From Artocarpus heterophyllus (taxonomy: Eukaryota > Streptophyta > Magnoliopsida > Rosales > Moraceae), in NCBI GenBank assembly GCA_025403435.1, contig CM046337.1:3417501-3481500 (forward strand): DNA of 64,000 nt. The letters are read 5' to 3'. The stretch's first letter is position 1; every line of letters begins with the position of its first letter. This document shows, one piece after another, positions 1 to 12,754 of the stretch. Under the pieces are notes generated by a model, which saw only the letters and a program-made list of their open reading frames with translations, had not been told where the DNA came from and did no database searches. Made by a program: the position numbers and the translations under genes.

Positions 1-626
1 GTATTTATTTTTAAAATTTTTATCTTTAAAAATATACAAAAATATTTTTCAAAATTTTTAAAACAAAAATATACGTGGCCATAGTACCTACGCAAATTCA
101 GCTTTCTTTTTTCTTTAAAAAAAAAAAAAGGGACATGTCCAATATTAAGGTGCAACAAAAAGGAATTATTTTTTCCATAAAAAGACGAATTAGTTTTGAT
201 TTCTTCCATTGATTTTTATTTTTTTTTCTTATAGAGTATTTCTACTACGCAATGCCCTTATTTTTTTTAATTACGCAATGTCCAATTATAATGTGCAACA
301 AAAAAAGTCCTTTCCTTAAGAATTTTTATTATTTTTGTCCTACTTTCTTTCTTTCTTTTTTTTTTAGTAATAATGAAGTTTGGTATTTCCTAATAATGAT
401 AATAATAACACCCAGTCACACAGCTTTTTTTTTTTTTTTTTTTATTTGAGGGGACAGTTCAAATTTTCAAATAAAGCAAAATATTAGAGATCAGCATTAT
501 CACACAAACTAAACCTTTTTAATTCACAAAATAAAATCGTTGGTCCCAAAACTGAAAATGACACCCTCAGTTTTCTTGCTTCAAGAACAACCCATACTTT
601 ACTCTATCTGATCGTCAAAGGTCTCA
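1..626. other. Downstream flank of the TPR10-like gene, no gene seen
   Basis: AT-rich sequence with several homopolymer tracts, including T runs at 356-365 and 425-443. It should contain the 3' UTR and poly(A) site of the minus-strand TPR10-like gene. I see no coding exon here: the open frames on the plus strand are T-rich, low-complexity translations. Confidence 0.5.
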
Positions 627-3600
627 CTATGATTTTTCCTTTTCCTTGTCAGTACCATGGAATTTTCTCCCGGCTTCAACCGCTTCCCTATTCAAATGAA
701 TGTAAATGTGATTATTTTAGAGAACTTTCAACTTTCCAGTTTCAAGTTAAGCACATCAAAAAAGTCTCCGAGGCCCCAAGAAAAAAATTCAGAACATACT
801 GAACTTGATCAAAGCCACAAAAAGGGCAAGCAAAAAGTGGCGAACCTGAAAGCGCTTACAAGCTCTCTACTTTCAGGATCAAGCTTCACGCCCTCGTAAA
901 AGGCGTTGGCTGCTTCATCAAATTTCTGAAACACGGAGGGCACTTAAGCGGCATTAGATAAAAGAAACATAATCTCGTTTCAAATGTTGCTACCTAGGAG
1001 GGGGGAAACATCGGGACATGCCTGCAATAAGCGTAATGCTGCGCCTTCCCGATAGCAAGCTTTTGGCCAATCTGGTCTTGATGCTCGGCAGGCCTTTGCA
1101 TCGGCTAAGGCATGCTCGGCCTGACCAAGACGGATCCAACAAAGACTTCGATTAGAATACAAAGCAGCATCGGTTGGGTCTAGATCGATTGCCTGTCAAT
1201 GCATGACCAAGTGGTGACTAGTTTATAAACCACTTAAAGATTGACGCGGCCTTTATGTCAAAATTTATAGCTGGTAATAGCAAAATGACGTACCTGTGTA
1301 TAAGCATCTACAGCAATATCAAATTCCTTTCTTTTGAAAGCCTCATCTCCTCTTGATTTTGCTTCTGCAGCTTTCTTCTTCGCTTCAGGGGACACCTGAA
1401 ATAAGTTGTTGCATATTCAGCAAAGTGATAATTAAAAGACTACACCATTTGCATGTATTATTTTATGTGCATATCTCTACAACGGTATCTTGTACCCTGA
1501 TGATAGCTGAATGTCTCCTTCACCTTAAGCTAATCTAGAGACTAAATGAATTCATAGAAGTGAGATCAAGCAACCTACCAAAGATTATTACATATGAGAA
1601 TTCATTTTCTACGATCACTCAAAAGCATTGTCACATTCTCTATGCTACAAAATGCCTCCTTCTTACTCCACTTTTTTTTTTTTACACAAAAAGTCGAAAC
1701 CATTGCTGCTACATTTCAATTGTGAAACCGAATTTACAAAAGTGCTATATTTAGCAACAAAGGCTATGGATGACTAATCTGCAGAAGTTACACGACCAAC
1801 AGCCAAAGAAAACATAAGTTTCTCACCAAAAGAGGGGGAGAAGAAAATTAAAAATTAAAACAAAGGGGGATCTTGAAAGCTAAATTGTAGTGAAAATGGC
1901 ACCTTAGGGAGATCTTGCTTCGGTAACTCCTTTGGCATATCAGCATCCTTCAGCCTTTTTGTTTCTTCCTGCAAATTTTCCCTTAAATGTTAAGAATCCC
2001 TTATATTTAAGACTCGATGCCAAAACACGAAAAGCCTTATCAAAATCTTTTACTTATATATTCCAATTTCATATTCAGTTTCTAGTAATTCCTCTACAGA
2101 CATGCAGTACATGAAGTGCTTTCGCCAGGCACTGGAATGCAAAAGAAAATTCAAGATCTTAGTACCTCCTGTCTACTCGATTCAGAATGCATATACTCAA
2201 TTATACCATCAACTGTCCATTTTGGGATACTTTCAATCTTAGATGTCAAGGAAAACAGGATCTCAACAGCTTCACGATTGCTTCTTGCCGCAGCAACCAA
2301 TATAGGCTTTGTGCCATCCTGTCATGCCATATAAATTAAATAAACAAAGTAACAAACAAAACAAAGAGGAGGTTAATTTTTGGAAGGGAAAAAAAAGAAA
2401 AGAAAAACCTCATTTAATGTATAATTTGTGGGGGCTAAACAAGAGATATGCGGAAAATAAATTTAAGAGTTAATGAGTTATCGTGATTAGCCTTACCTCA
2501 TCAGTGACATTGGGATCAGCCCCGGCTTTTAACAAACAGTTAACGATTTCTGTGCTGCCATTATCACAAGCAATGTGTAAAGGGGTTGCCCCACCAGCAC
2601 TAATATTTACTTTAGCACCCACCTGTACGTTACATAACGCAAAAGAGGGGGAATCATTCTTTGAATTTTAAATATTAATATAAAAAATGAAATTCTACTG
2701 ACACAAAACATGTGCATAGAGACAAAGGTAAAAGTATAGACACTACTTGCCTCTAGTCACAATTCAAGTTCCCAGGCTGAAAGACACTCGGAAGCAAGCT
2801 TATCAACTATGATCCAAGATAAAGATAAAAATTGTGGAACTAATGACACCTCTCTATGTGGAAAAGTCTCCTTTCCAGTTTATTCAAAATAAAGGTTAAA
2901 ATGTCCTAATGAAAGGGTATATTAAAAATATGTAGAAATAACTTCCATGATCCTAGAAAACTTAAATCAATGAAATTTTAGAACCTGAATTAATAGCTCT
3001 AGGCAAGGCAATGAACCGGCTGCTACAGATGACAATAGTGGAGTGATATTATCATCGGTTTCAGCATTGGGCTGCAAAAAATAACAACAGGGATCAAATA
3101 AATAAATAAATGAAGCAGAAAACGCAGCTTGGCTGTCCCTAGAACATAAATGGCCAAAATAACGAAACCACAGACTTACATCAGCTTTGTGTTCTAACAA
3201 AACTTTAACGGCATCTGGTTGAGCATGACCGGCAGCCCAAATTAAAGGAGTGCCAGAATCACTTTGTGAATTGACATCAACACCTTTAAAAATTAAGTAC
3301 CTCAACAACTCAATATCTCCTGTAAACAAGCAGAAACTAAATTAGAATGGAGAAATTGTTTGTCAGAAGCTCTATTATTTACACGGCTTAATCGTCAGAC
3401 CCAGGCATGCTGCTCAAAAATATGATTACTATAATTAAATTCAGAACTTTCACATCCATAAGGTTCAATTCATCCTTTGCATTCCAACAAATGATTTATA
3501 TATTTTCTTCAAAACTTGAAAGTGATGTTTCCTGGCCTAAAATCCTAACCAATTTACATGAAAAGCAAGGAGGGCCTAAAATCATCTCAAGAAAGGTATC

Positions 3601-4949
3601 TAGAACTAAGACCAACAAGAAATCTAACTCCATTTCCAAGATGTTTCATAGGAAGAGATAAAGAATTGACTTTGTAATTACTGTAAGTGAGGGAGGAAGG
3701 AGGATAACATTGAACGCAGCATTCAATTAACCGCAATACCCTCCTACCAAAAACAGAACACTAATGAAAAAGCTAGAAAAAAGAGAGAAGAAGAAGAGCC
3801 AAAGAATGCAGACCAAACAAAAGGAGAGCAAGAAAAATAAATAAATAAACACACCTATGCCTGCAGAATGGTGCAGAGCTGTGGCCCCCAAATTACTGGC
3901 TATCGAAGGATCAGCACCATGTTCGAGAAGGAATTTGGCAGTATCAGTATGGCCTTGCCTAGCAGCATGAATAAGAGGAGTCTCACCTGAACATAAATTA
4001 CAGCACTCCCAGTCATAAACCACACACAACACCAAACCATGGCAATCATTTGAGAACAATGCTGCTTTGTTTAAGGTAAGCTAGCCAATGGGTGAAACAA
4101 AAGCATGAGGTGTTGGTCACGAATATAAGCAGTCATATATACACATGAAAAATACAACCAACAAGCTACCAAAATGACTCCTTAACAATGACAGAAAAAA
4201 ACAATAAAATAAAGATTGCCTACCACATAAAAGATAATAATTTATGCAGCACTTAATAAAAAGTCACAAAAAGTCATAGACTCGTCTCCAAATACTTATT
4301 TTTGCAGTACAACTAATGATCAGAATCCCATCCCAGCTGAAACAAAAAGGCTACCATCTAATACTAAATCCAATGAAACAAATATCATAAACAGCATAAC
4401 GTAGGATATGAGTCATATATATGTACCATCTTCGTCTCTTGTATCAACATCAAGTTTGAGTTCCTCCAACAAATACTTGCAAACCTCAGTCTTGCCTTCC
4501 ATGGCCGCAAAGTGAAGCGCTCCTCGCTTGTTGGCATCCTTAATATCAGCTATCGTTTTTGCCAACCCTTTCCCATCATCAAGCTGCCCCGCTAACTCTA
4601 CACCAGAAATCAAACACCCAAAAAATAAATAAATAAAAACTTGGCCACCCAATTTCCAAAATTTAAACCGAAAACCAATTCAAAAACGAAAATTTGGAAT
4701 ACCAAAACAATAACTAGAGGAAAAACAAGGGAGAGCATGAGCGTACTCTTTAAGAGATCAAGGTTGCCTGTGCGAGCGGCATTCAGAAAGAGTTGAACTT
4801 TCTGCCTTACTGCATATACACAAACACACATATATAGGCATAAGCAATCATCAATTATTGACCTTTCTAAGTACCCACAAACTGTAACAAAATTAAGAGA
4901 GAAAGAGAGAGAGATCACCTGCAAGGGCAGCAGAAGCATCAGAGGCCAT
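627..4949 (-). CDS. TPR10: Ankyrin-repeat / TPR protein, TPR10-like (460 aa, 13 coding exons)
   Basis: Coding exons in transcript order: 4949-4919, 4809-4747, 4597-4427, 3986-3855, 3319-3180, 3071-2985, 2622-2497, 2318-2166, 1968-1903, 1395-1294, 1192-1022, 925-846 and 687-627. They join in frame to 461 codons including TAG. Residues about 49-290 hold ankyrin repeats (RGALHFAAMEGKTEVCKYLL, TPLIHAARQGHTDTAKFLLE, TPLHIACDNGSTEIVNCLLK). Residues about 336-445 form a C-terminal TPR block (KSRGDEAFKRKEF, YSNRSLCWIRLG, KACYREGAALRLL). This layout matches plant TPR10-type proteins, whose TPRs are thought to bind the C-termini of Hsp90/Hsp70; that role is inferred from the family. The protein is probably cytosolic, since I see no signal peptide or membrane segment. 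The ATG chosen is the first in the leader exon. Intron 11 (1021-926) begins with GC, not GT. Confidence 0.93.
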
Positions 4950-5694
4950 GCGGAGGGTAAAAAACGAATAGTACGCGAACCCTAAGAGAGAAATTTGGAG
5001 GAAGAGAGTTTTGTTTCGATTGAAGAGAGTTTGAAGGAGTTCAACTTGGTTGAAGTAAAGTGTTCGAGGGAAGCACAGATTTTCAAATTCTTCCTCGCCG
5101 GAAGAATTTGAAAAAAAGGCCGGCCAAAGACTCGAAAGACACCCAAAATGAAAGTTTTGGTTGTGGACTTGTGGGGGTTTATGGTTAAAGGTTTAGGGAG
5201 AAGGAGCTAGCAGTCCTTTCCCCCTTTTTTTTTTTCTCTCTTTGGAATAAAAGTAAATCGCCCCCTTAAAAAAATGCAAATCGCCTAATTTTTTATTAGG
5301 AAATAATCCGATTATAATAAATTTGAAATCCATTGGATTTGTTGCTGTGGTGACTTCATAATTAAATCTACAATAAAATATATAATTAAATAGTGTGTTT
5401 GATACATCGTTGGAATTGATGCTTTGTAAAGCTCCTCGGAGTCAATATCTGCGATGTAAAGTAAAAACAACTGCAACGTAAAATTATCACACATTACAAT
5501 ATATAAATTCTTTTCTGTTTACACGGGTTTATTAAATACTTTACATATCTCCTTATTTTCAGTTTTAAAATATATATATATACTTAATCAAATATGTAGT
5601 AGGGTATTTAAAGCATTGGTTACAATCAATTTTGACTCATGTGATAACTTTATATTATAGTATTTTTTTACACTGTGGTATGTGAGAGCTTTAC

Positions 5695-7914
5695 TGTCAC
5701 GCCCCGGAGTACGGGAGGTGATGTGGCGGATTATTTAAGTTATTTAAAAGAGAATTTAATTAAAATCCAGAGTTTAAGGGGTTGAATTAAGTATAAAAGG
5801 TGGGGTTCATAAAAACACTTTATAAAGAATTCATATACATTAGACAATTTAAAACATTAAACGAATAAATATTAAAATAATAAAGTCGCGAATATGGGTT
5901 CCACAACCCACAATTTGTGCACACACATGGTACTGACAATATCATAAATACAATCACAGTCCAAGATACAAATATTGTTAAAATCTTACATGCCTTAATT
6001 AAATAGTACAGAAGGTAAAATAATCCTTCTATTGCTTTTGAGTTCGGTCCGAAGAATCCTCTCTAAACCTAAATGGGAAACCACCTAGAGGGGGAAAATT
6101 TAAAACAAATAAAACGTGAGCGAAAGGCTCAGTAAGACTATGTTTTATAAATAATTTAATTTAAAGAAACAGGTCATTATCCAGGGATCACTTAAAAGAA
6201 ACCTTAAATGAATAAATAAATAAACAAATGAATAAATTTGAGTAAAGCCGTTCTTACCCAGAACAGTTTACTTAGACAACTAGAAATATCAGTTTCTTTT
6301 TCCTAGGCAAACCATAGTATCACCACCATAGTGGCCCAGCTTGGTTTCGGGACCTGCCCCCAAGGTCGATCGCTACACGACCCGTTCTCTGATATGGCAT
6401 CATGCCTATGTGTTTATTATCATCATCATTCAAAACCCAATTACCGAGTGTTGTCATTTACATTCATTATGAAGTTCATTTCAGATCACGGTATATTAAA
6501 ATATATCCGATAAATTCATTTTTAAACAACCGTTGAAAACATTTTGATAGAAATCCTTTTCAAAGCCAAATCATTTCAAAACCAGGCTACCAAAGAAATA
6601 GGATAGAAGTCCAACCTCAATACTCGTGCCGGTGCCCCACACCGTAATCCCGGTCCGCTATACGTTAGCTCCGCGGAACCACGAACGATCCTAGATACAA
6701 ACTAAGTCGATCAATATCTAGTTCGAAACATTCTATGTTACTCAACCATTCCATGATGTCCTAGTGTGCCATTTGTACCTTTAAAATCATTCTATAAGGT
6801 TGGGATTTAAATCAGGGTTCAAAACAGTGAAAACGGGTGAAAATCATAAAATTTTCTATGCCTCGATTGGCCTGCCGGACTCCCTGCTTCGGCCGGCCGA
6901 ACTGCACAGTTCGGCCTGTCGAAATCCAGGTCCGGTCGGCCGGTCATTTCCCCAGGTTTGGCCTGCCGGTCGGAAGAACATCGGCCTGCCGATCCCTGTT
7001 CCGGCCTACCGAACACGCAGTTCGGCCTGTCGAACTGGGAAAACCCAAAAATTCCAGCCACAGGTTTCGATTTCCCCAAAACCCAAATCTTGATTCTAAC
7101 ATGTTTTTCTCAAATCACAGGCATAGAAGACATTCATAGATGATAGAAAAACATATTTAGACACTTTAAAACTCATTTAAACAAGATTCGAACACAAAAA
7201 TCCCAAAAATCCGAAAATAGGAAAATTTGAGGAAAAATGAAAAATCTTGAATTCAATCCGTTTTTTTCTTCAATCTAAGCTTAGATTCTAGTTGTTCTAA
7301 GTTCATTTAACTCAAATCCAAGGTTTTCTAAGCTTAAACAAACCTAGATTTCAAAAATGCACAAAATTGAAAATTTTGGAAAAAGTTTAGAAATTTCAAA
7401 ACTAACCTCGAATCGAAGCTTTAATCCGCGTTCTCGGTTGCTAAATCACGTCCCCGAGCTTTCTTCTTGCTAACCCGAAGCTTGGATTCGAGTTATTGAT
7501 TCAAAAATTTTGAGAGAGAATTGAGAGAGAGAGAGCTGCCGAGAGAGAGTCACGGGAGGGAAGAGAGAGAGAGAGTGAACTGAGTGAAGAGAGAGAGTGA
7601 ACTGAGTGAAGAGAGAGAGGAAGAGAAAGGGAATAAATAGAGAAAAACGGTGGGCAGTTTTACTGTACGAAAACCATGTACCGTCCACGGTTTTGTAAAA
7701 CGGACTATTTTTAACATTTTACAGATTGTTGTGTTTTAAAACTCAAAACATCATTTTAAAACAATAAGAAATCATTTGGATTCAACAAATTAACAAAACA
7801 ACCAAAAATTCAAAATCCAACCAAATAATCTAATTTAATGTTAAAACATTAATTATGGCACACTAATTCATCATTTACATTACATTAATATTAAATAAAT
7901 TTCGGGGCGTTACA
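5695..7914 (-). mobile_element. Solo LTR A (2220 bp, TSD TTTAC)
   Basis: On the plus strand the element runs from TGTCACGCCCCGG to GGGGCGTTACA and is flanked by a perfect 5-bp duplication TTTAC (5690-5694 and 7915-7919). Read on the minus strand it begins TGTAACGCCCCGAAATTT and ends with TGACA. It is the inverted relative of LTR B at 18339-20493: for example, 68 bases around 6655-6722 are identical to B when reverse-complemented. It contains a GC-rich palindrome cluster (6862-7045) and a GA-rich stretch near 7505-7630. There is no primer-binding site, gag or pol around it, so it is a solo LTR. Superfamily is uncertain; the long TGTAACGCC-type LTR would suit a Gypsy chromovirus. Confidence 0.92.
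6862..7045. repeat. GC-rich TTCGGC/GCCGAA palindrome cluster in LTR A
   Basis: About eight imperfect copies of a unit whose LTR-sense form is TTCGGCAGGCCGAA, e.g. CAGTTCGGCCTGTCGAA and TCGGCCTGCCGA on the plus strand. GC content is far above the AT-rich surroundings. No convincing protein is encoded: open frames here exist only because stop codons are rare in GC-rich sequence. Confidence 0.85.
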
Positions 7915-7967
7915 TTTACACTGTAGTAACCTACAATTTTAGTTTTAACTCATATTGTCAAACATTA

Positions 7968-9100
7968 CATAAGCTATTGAATTGAAATTTTAAAATTAAT
8001 TTAAATTTTGTTGTTTCCTTTTCCTTTCCATTGTTAAAAGAACTTGAAAAAAAAATCTGTAAAGGAATCCAATAAAATCTGTAGACGAAAAAACACTCCA
8101 AATGTCTTCAAGCCAAAAGATTAAAAGTTCAACAGGTTTGAATCCAATTTTCAAGTTGAGAACATGTTTGGTTCTAAAAATTGAGACCTTGGCCTTGTTT
8201 GTTTTTGTTCTCAAAATTTTTGAAAATGTTTTTGCATGTTTTTCAAGACAAAAATTTTAAAAAATACTCTCTGCATAAATTTCAAAAAATTCTCATTTTT
8301 TAAAACAAAAATATTTTCACTTATTTTAAAAATAATACCAAAAAGCCCCCTTGTTTCAAATCTTGACAAAACTTGTTTCAAATTCCGAACTCACCAGAAT
8401 CAACCCTTTCTTCATTTCAAAATTGCAAAATAAGGAAACTCACATTTTGACTCATTTTTTATTCAAACATAATTTTGAATTTTATTTTTTAAAACTCAAA
8501 ATCAATTATACATCCAAACATCAATTTGTATTGTAGTTTAAACCATACTTTTCAAACTTTTCATCTCAAACCTAAAAGTTCAAACCAATATGATTCGAAC
8601 CTCTTGAAACAAACAGACTCACATGTTAAAAGATTTTTAACACCATTTATGTTAAGGAATTCTTAAGGCTGATCTCAATTTTTATTACTTATAGTTTGAT
8701 TTTTTTTTTTTGAGAATTAAACTTTTTTTTGATGGTTTGAAAAGTTTTGATGGTTTTTTTTTAATTAGTTATAGACTTTTCGTAATAATATCTTAAAACA
8801 TCCATAATGTTATATAAAACTAAGAAATATAAAAGCAAAATAAGAGATTTTAAAGAAAGAAAATAGAAAGAGAGAGTTTATTGAACTCTTAATTTCAGAC
8901 AATACAAATGGCAATAAAATAGGGTATTTATGGAAAAATTTTAGCCGTAATTGCGACAATAACCATAGCTACAGTAACCACAGCCACTATTGTTACAGTA
9001 TTGTATGCTGATGTCAGCGCTTACTTCAGTATGAATATATAGAGCTGATTTTAGACATTGATTTTTTGTGGATAGACACAATTGATTATTCATAACACAC
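7968..9100. other. Intergenic, no gene seen
   Basis: AT-rich, low-complexity sequence rich in TTTCAAAA-type runs. A stretch from about 8190 to 8620 starts CTTGTTTGTTT and ends GAAACAAACAG, which could be the inverted ends of a further small MITE, but I find no clear target duplication. Confidence 0.35.
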
Positions 9101-10193
9101 AAAAACTTTTTAGAAATGATTTTTGTTTTTTTATTTTTTTTATTTTTTTACAAATTCCTTAAATTTCCATGGAAACGAAGGAATCTCCTAAATGAAATAA
9201 ATAAAAAATGTTCTCAAGAAAAAAAAAATCTCCTAAATGAAACAGATAAAAAATATTCTCAAGGGAAAAAAAATCTATTCATAGATGACGAAAAGCTCAT
9301 GAAACGACTAAACATACTAGAAACGTCATCACCAAAAAACGACAATTATGACAAAAACGAAATGATGTTCAAACGAACGACAAGTTTATTCAGAACGACA
9401 CGATCTTGTAAATGACCAAACAACTCAATATCTTAGAAGGAAAACAACCTCGAAAACGACGAAAGGAAAAATAAGCGACATAAATTTAAGAAAAGCAAAT
9501 ACTCCGAAAACGGCATCAGCTAATACCAATGACAAGTTTAATAAAAAAAAACGACAGGATCACTTCTTCTTCTTTTTTTTCTTGCAATTGAACGACAGGA
9601 TCACTTAGATAAATTATAAAACCAAAATTTCAAAAATATTATTAACACTATTCCCTAAAACTTCTCATTTTTAAAACAAAACCATTTTAAAAGGTTTATG
9701 AAACAGGCCTCATTGGTTGCCCAAAAAGAATAAAAACACATTAGAAATGACAAAACGTCAGATAGACGACAGAAAAAAAAGGACAATAATTTTAGAACTG
9801 ATAATAATTTCATAAAACACACTAATCTACATCCCGTAATCTAATTCCTGAAAATGAAAATATTTTTCAAAACGACAAGAAGTTTGAGTGACTATAGTGC
9901 TCCGAGGGAAAAAAAGGGCGAAACCTCCCATAAAGTATACTACCCCATGAGTTGAACTGAACAATCTGGAGAAAGTGACAGAAAATATGAAAGGAAAATG
10001 AGAGAATTTGAGAGAAAGGTGTTTGAGGAAAATGAGAGCTGAGGCTTTATATTTATGAAACAACAAGTCAATCAAAATTAATCTCATAACCAACTAATCT
10101 ATATACAAACTCATATTGGCTTATAATACCAATTGACATTTTAAGTAAACTACTCATGTAATCACAATTTTTTTACAGCTATAGCTCAACACC

Positions 10194-10249
<56 letters not shown>

Positions 10250-11050
10250 GACAGTAGCATTGACAAGTAACAGCAATTACTATTTAATTAGACAAAATTG
10301 ACTTCCACCAACGAATCAAATATTCCAGAAAAACAAATATAAATTCCACACTTTAAAACCACAAACTCTCTTGAAAAGAAAGGAATATTGATGAACTTGG
10401 CAACCAAGGTTGGAGCCACCCAGTATCACGATAGGCGACTGTCTCTTGAATTTTTGTTTTTTTCTTTAATTTTTATATATTGTTTAATAAAACTAGTATT
10501 TCACATATTTTAAAATTTCATTTATTCTTCTTAAAATTTTATTCCGTCTCTCACTATTAAAAATTTGAGTTTATACGACCATCATTTAGTGACTTTTTTT
10601 AAAAAACTGTCGTGATAAGGAAAAAAAAGTTAAGAGTTACGCTCAAAAAGACAAAAAATGGTCGTGGTTAGAGAGGCAGTCTATCACGACGATTTTGGAA
10701 AAATCATTGTGGAAAGTCTAACCTTCCAAAATTTCACGATGGCTTTTTAAAATTCCTCGTCTTTATTTGCCCTACCTTCGCCTGTCCTGACTAATTTTTT
10801 TTTGCCCCACCTGTGTTAGCAACTAATAATTAAACGTCATAAACTCATGTGTTGTTGTTTTAAATACTTCAATAAGTTTAAGATATTTCTAAAGCGATTG
10901 TACGACACTAGTATTATTGCTATAAACTTTTTATCACCATTTTGTAACTTCAAACAGTACGGCTATTTTACAAGTTGCTTCTCAAATGGTTAATGCGGAA
11001 ATGACGCCCATCAACATGAATCAAATATTGTCCACCGTTAAAATTTTCAA
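9100..11050. repeat. Copy 1 of a diverged duplication (pairs with about 13450-14060)
   Basis: Several segments recur in the same order at 13.45-14.06 kb: the CCATGGAAA(C/T)GAA stretch, CTCATGAA(A/T)CGACTAAACATA, AATATTGATGAACTTGGCAAC, TTAAGATATTTCTAAAGCGATT and GTTGCTTCTCAAATGGTTAAT. Copy 1 is about three times longer than copy 2 because of extra material, including a 53-bp poly(A) run and a CGACA-rich stretch. No gene is recognised inside it. Confidence 0.6.
10196..10248. repeat. Poly(A) tract of 53 bp
   Basis: An uninterrupted run of 53 adenines. It could be the tail of an old retroposed sequence or simple slippage; the upstream sequence is not recognisable as a retroposon. Confidence 0.9.
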
Positions 11051-11139
11051 TCAATGGTCATCATTTTATGAAGAATCGGTCCGATAATATATAGGTAAAG
11101 TACTGTAGAAACTCTCTCTCTCTCTCTATATCTATATAT

Positions 11140-11365
11140 ATGGTGGTAGTGATCCACACCTTGGTTTTCGAAGCCCACCACAGGAGGCACGAACCCTTTT
11201 TATAAAAGGCCCCTTAACTCCCATGGGGTTTATCCGACTAATTCAGAGCCGACCCATGGAGAGACCTGAAGGCTGCAAGAGTATTCCAACACTGAGAGCT
11301 CAAGTCACTTGCTTAAGCGGAACAGTCTCCTGCCAACTAAATCAGCCAGGTGTTGGTTCCGCATA
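11140..11365 (-). mobile_element. SINE-like sequence, tentative
   Basis: On the minus strand the sequence starts near GGAACCAACACCTGGCTGATTTAGTTGG (positions about 11362-11335). It carries a TGGCTGATTTAGTTGG stretch resembling a Pol III A box and GGGTTCGTGCC resembling a B box, and ends in a simple (TATATA/GAGA) tail at 11100-11140. This moderately GC-rich island stands out from its AT-rich surroundings. The spacing of the two boxes is longer than in a tRNA, so this is not a tRNA gene. The SINE call is weak. Confidence 0.3.
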
Positions 11366-12088
11366 TATACAGTGAGAAACAATTAAAAAAAAAAAAAAAA
11401 CTCTTCGTGTTATAAAAATTTTAAATAAAAGCAAGAAAGACAAATAATTTATTTTATTAACGTGCTTAAGACACGCCCCTCCAACTAGTGTTGATACAAT
11501 TTTCAGGAAACTGGATTGTAACATGTAGATTGAACAATCAAGCACTGCAAGTTAATTGTTCTCGGCAAAAAAAATCAAGAATGACTGCCAGTACTGGGAC
11601 GTATTGCCCTCTGAGGAGAAGTGGGATAGTGGTGTACGGTCTCTCTTCCTAATTTCCTGGCCATCTGATCTGAAAAGTCTCAAGCAAACACCCAACATTT
11701 AGCCATATATAAGATTATTATATTACAAAAGATTTTGCAAGCAGAAATACGATATATATTTGTACATATTGTATTAAAGAACAGAAATTCTACGCACCGG
11801 CGTGGACGAAATAATGCGGCACATCAAAAATATTGGCAAAAATGAGGAGAGTAATCAGCAGCATGCAACAACGAATGGCAAAGTGTAGTCCCATAATATT
11901 ATTTTTTGTTTTATGTTGTCGAGAAGATAATATTTTCGTTACCTCTTGGCACTTAGCATTTAATTTATAACTATATACACACAAAGGAAGGAAAGAGTCT
12001 TGATCATTTTGTGCGAATAGTTTTACACGGGAATTACCGCGTTATTTACTGGTCAATTAGGCACGTTGGCAACATCCCTGGTCATACG

Positions 12089-12690
12089 TAGTGGGTCTTT
12101 GACTACAATTTTCTCCTGCGTGGTGTTTGAGAGAAGAGTTAAAACTTTATTGTTTGAACCATGCACTAACATATAAGAGTTTTACATCATAACAAACTTT
12201 TACTTTATGCTGTAACATTTTTACATTGTTCATGGTTGAAACTGTATAGTTAAAACCACAATTCCAAACAATAGACTACTAGGGAGTTTAGCATGATGGT
12301 AAGAATGATTGGTTAGAACTGTTTTTACTGTAGTATATAAGAGCTTTACATTGTAAGAACTTTTTTTTTTACTGTAGCATATAAGAGCTTTACACTGTTC
12401 ATAACTAAAAAGTTAGTTTAGACTGTCATCACCAAACAACATTTACAAGTGTTTTTGATGACAGTCTAGTCAACATTTTGACATAGATTGACGAATAATT
12501 TTATGCTACTACTCAGGATTTCAGAAGTCATTAAGTCGATGCAATGACTTAGGTCGTCCATTATGATAAAGAAATTATTTAGTTTGTAGCCTTGACAATC
12601 AATAGCAGAAACTCTTTAACGACTATTGTTAGTCACCAAAATTGCGCCATTAACGGCATCTTTGATGAGCAGTAAAATACACGGGCTTGT
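12089..12690. repeat. Tandem duplication, left unit
   Basis: Matches 12755-13440 in order and orientation. Shared blocks include TTTGACTACAATTTTCT, CAGTCTAGTCAACATTTTGACAT, AGTCGATGCAATGACTTA, TAGCCTTGACAATCA and AACGACTATTGTT(T)AGTCACC. Divergence is substantial, so the duplication is old. No coding content is recognised. Confidence 0.75.
12281..12440. mobile_element. hAT-like MITE, family M copy
   Basis: Starts AGGGAGTTTAGCATGATGG, ends CACCAAACAAC, and contains the tandem internal motif CTGTAG(T/C)ATATAAGAGCTTTACA twice. It lies within the left unit of the 12-13.4 kb duplication. Confidence 0.65.
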
Positions 12691-12754
12691 TTTTCCTTCT
12701 TTTTTTTTTTTAATTCATTAGAGATATCTAGCTATAATATATTATATATATGTA

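Larger units (their letters stand above)
5601..7967. mobile_element. hAT-like MITE (family M) split by solo LTR A
   Basis: The left part (5601-5694) and right part (7915-7967) together form one copy of the short MITE found at least eleven more times in this window. It has an AGGGTATTTAAAGCATTGGTT-like left end, the internal TGTGAGAGCTTTACACTGTAG motif and a TTGTCAAACATT right end. Solo LTR A is inserted within the internal motif and duplicated TTTAC from it. Confidence 0.7.

Noticed and set aside
1017..1018. GT donor at 1018-1017 for TPR10 intron 11
   Set aside because: Using it shifts the frame into an immediate stop; the GC donor four bases upstream preserves the family sequence.
6862..7045. 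CRISPR-like array
   Set aside because: Units are palindromic and imperfect, with uneven short spacing and no true spacers, in plant nuclear DNA.
6800..7143. Overlapping open frames of 60-100 aa on both strands (also 19095-19451)
   Set aside because: They lie inside the GC-rich palindrome clusters of LTRs A and B, where stops are rare. The translations are repetitive and family-free.
11140..11365. tRNA gene
   Set aside because: A- and B-box-like sequences exist but spacing is too long and no cloverleaf can be drawn; kept only as a weak SINE-like call.
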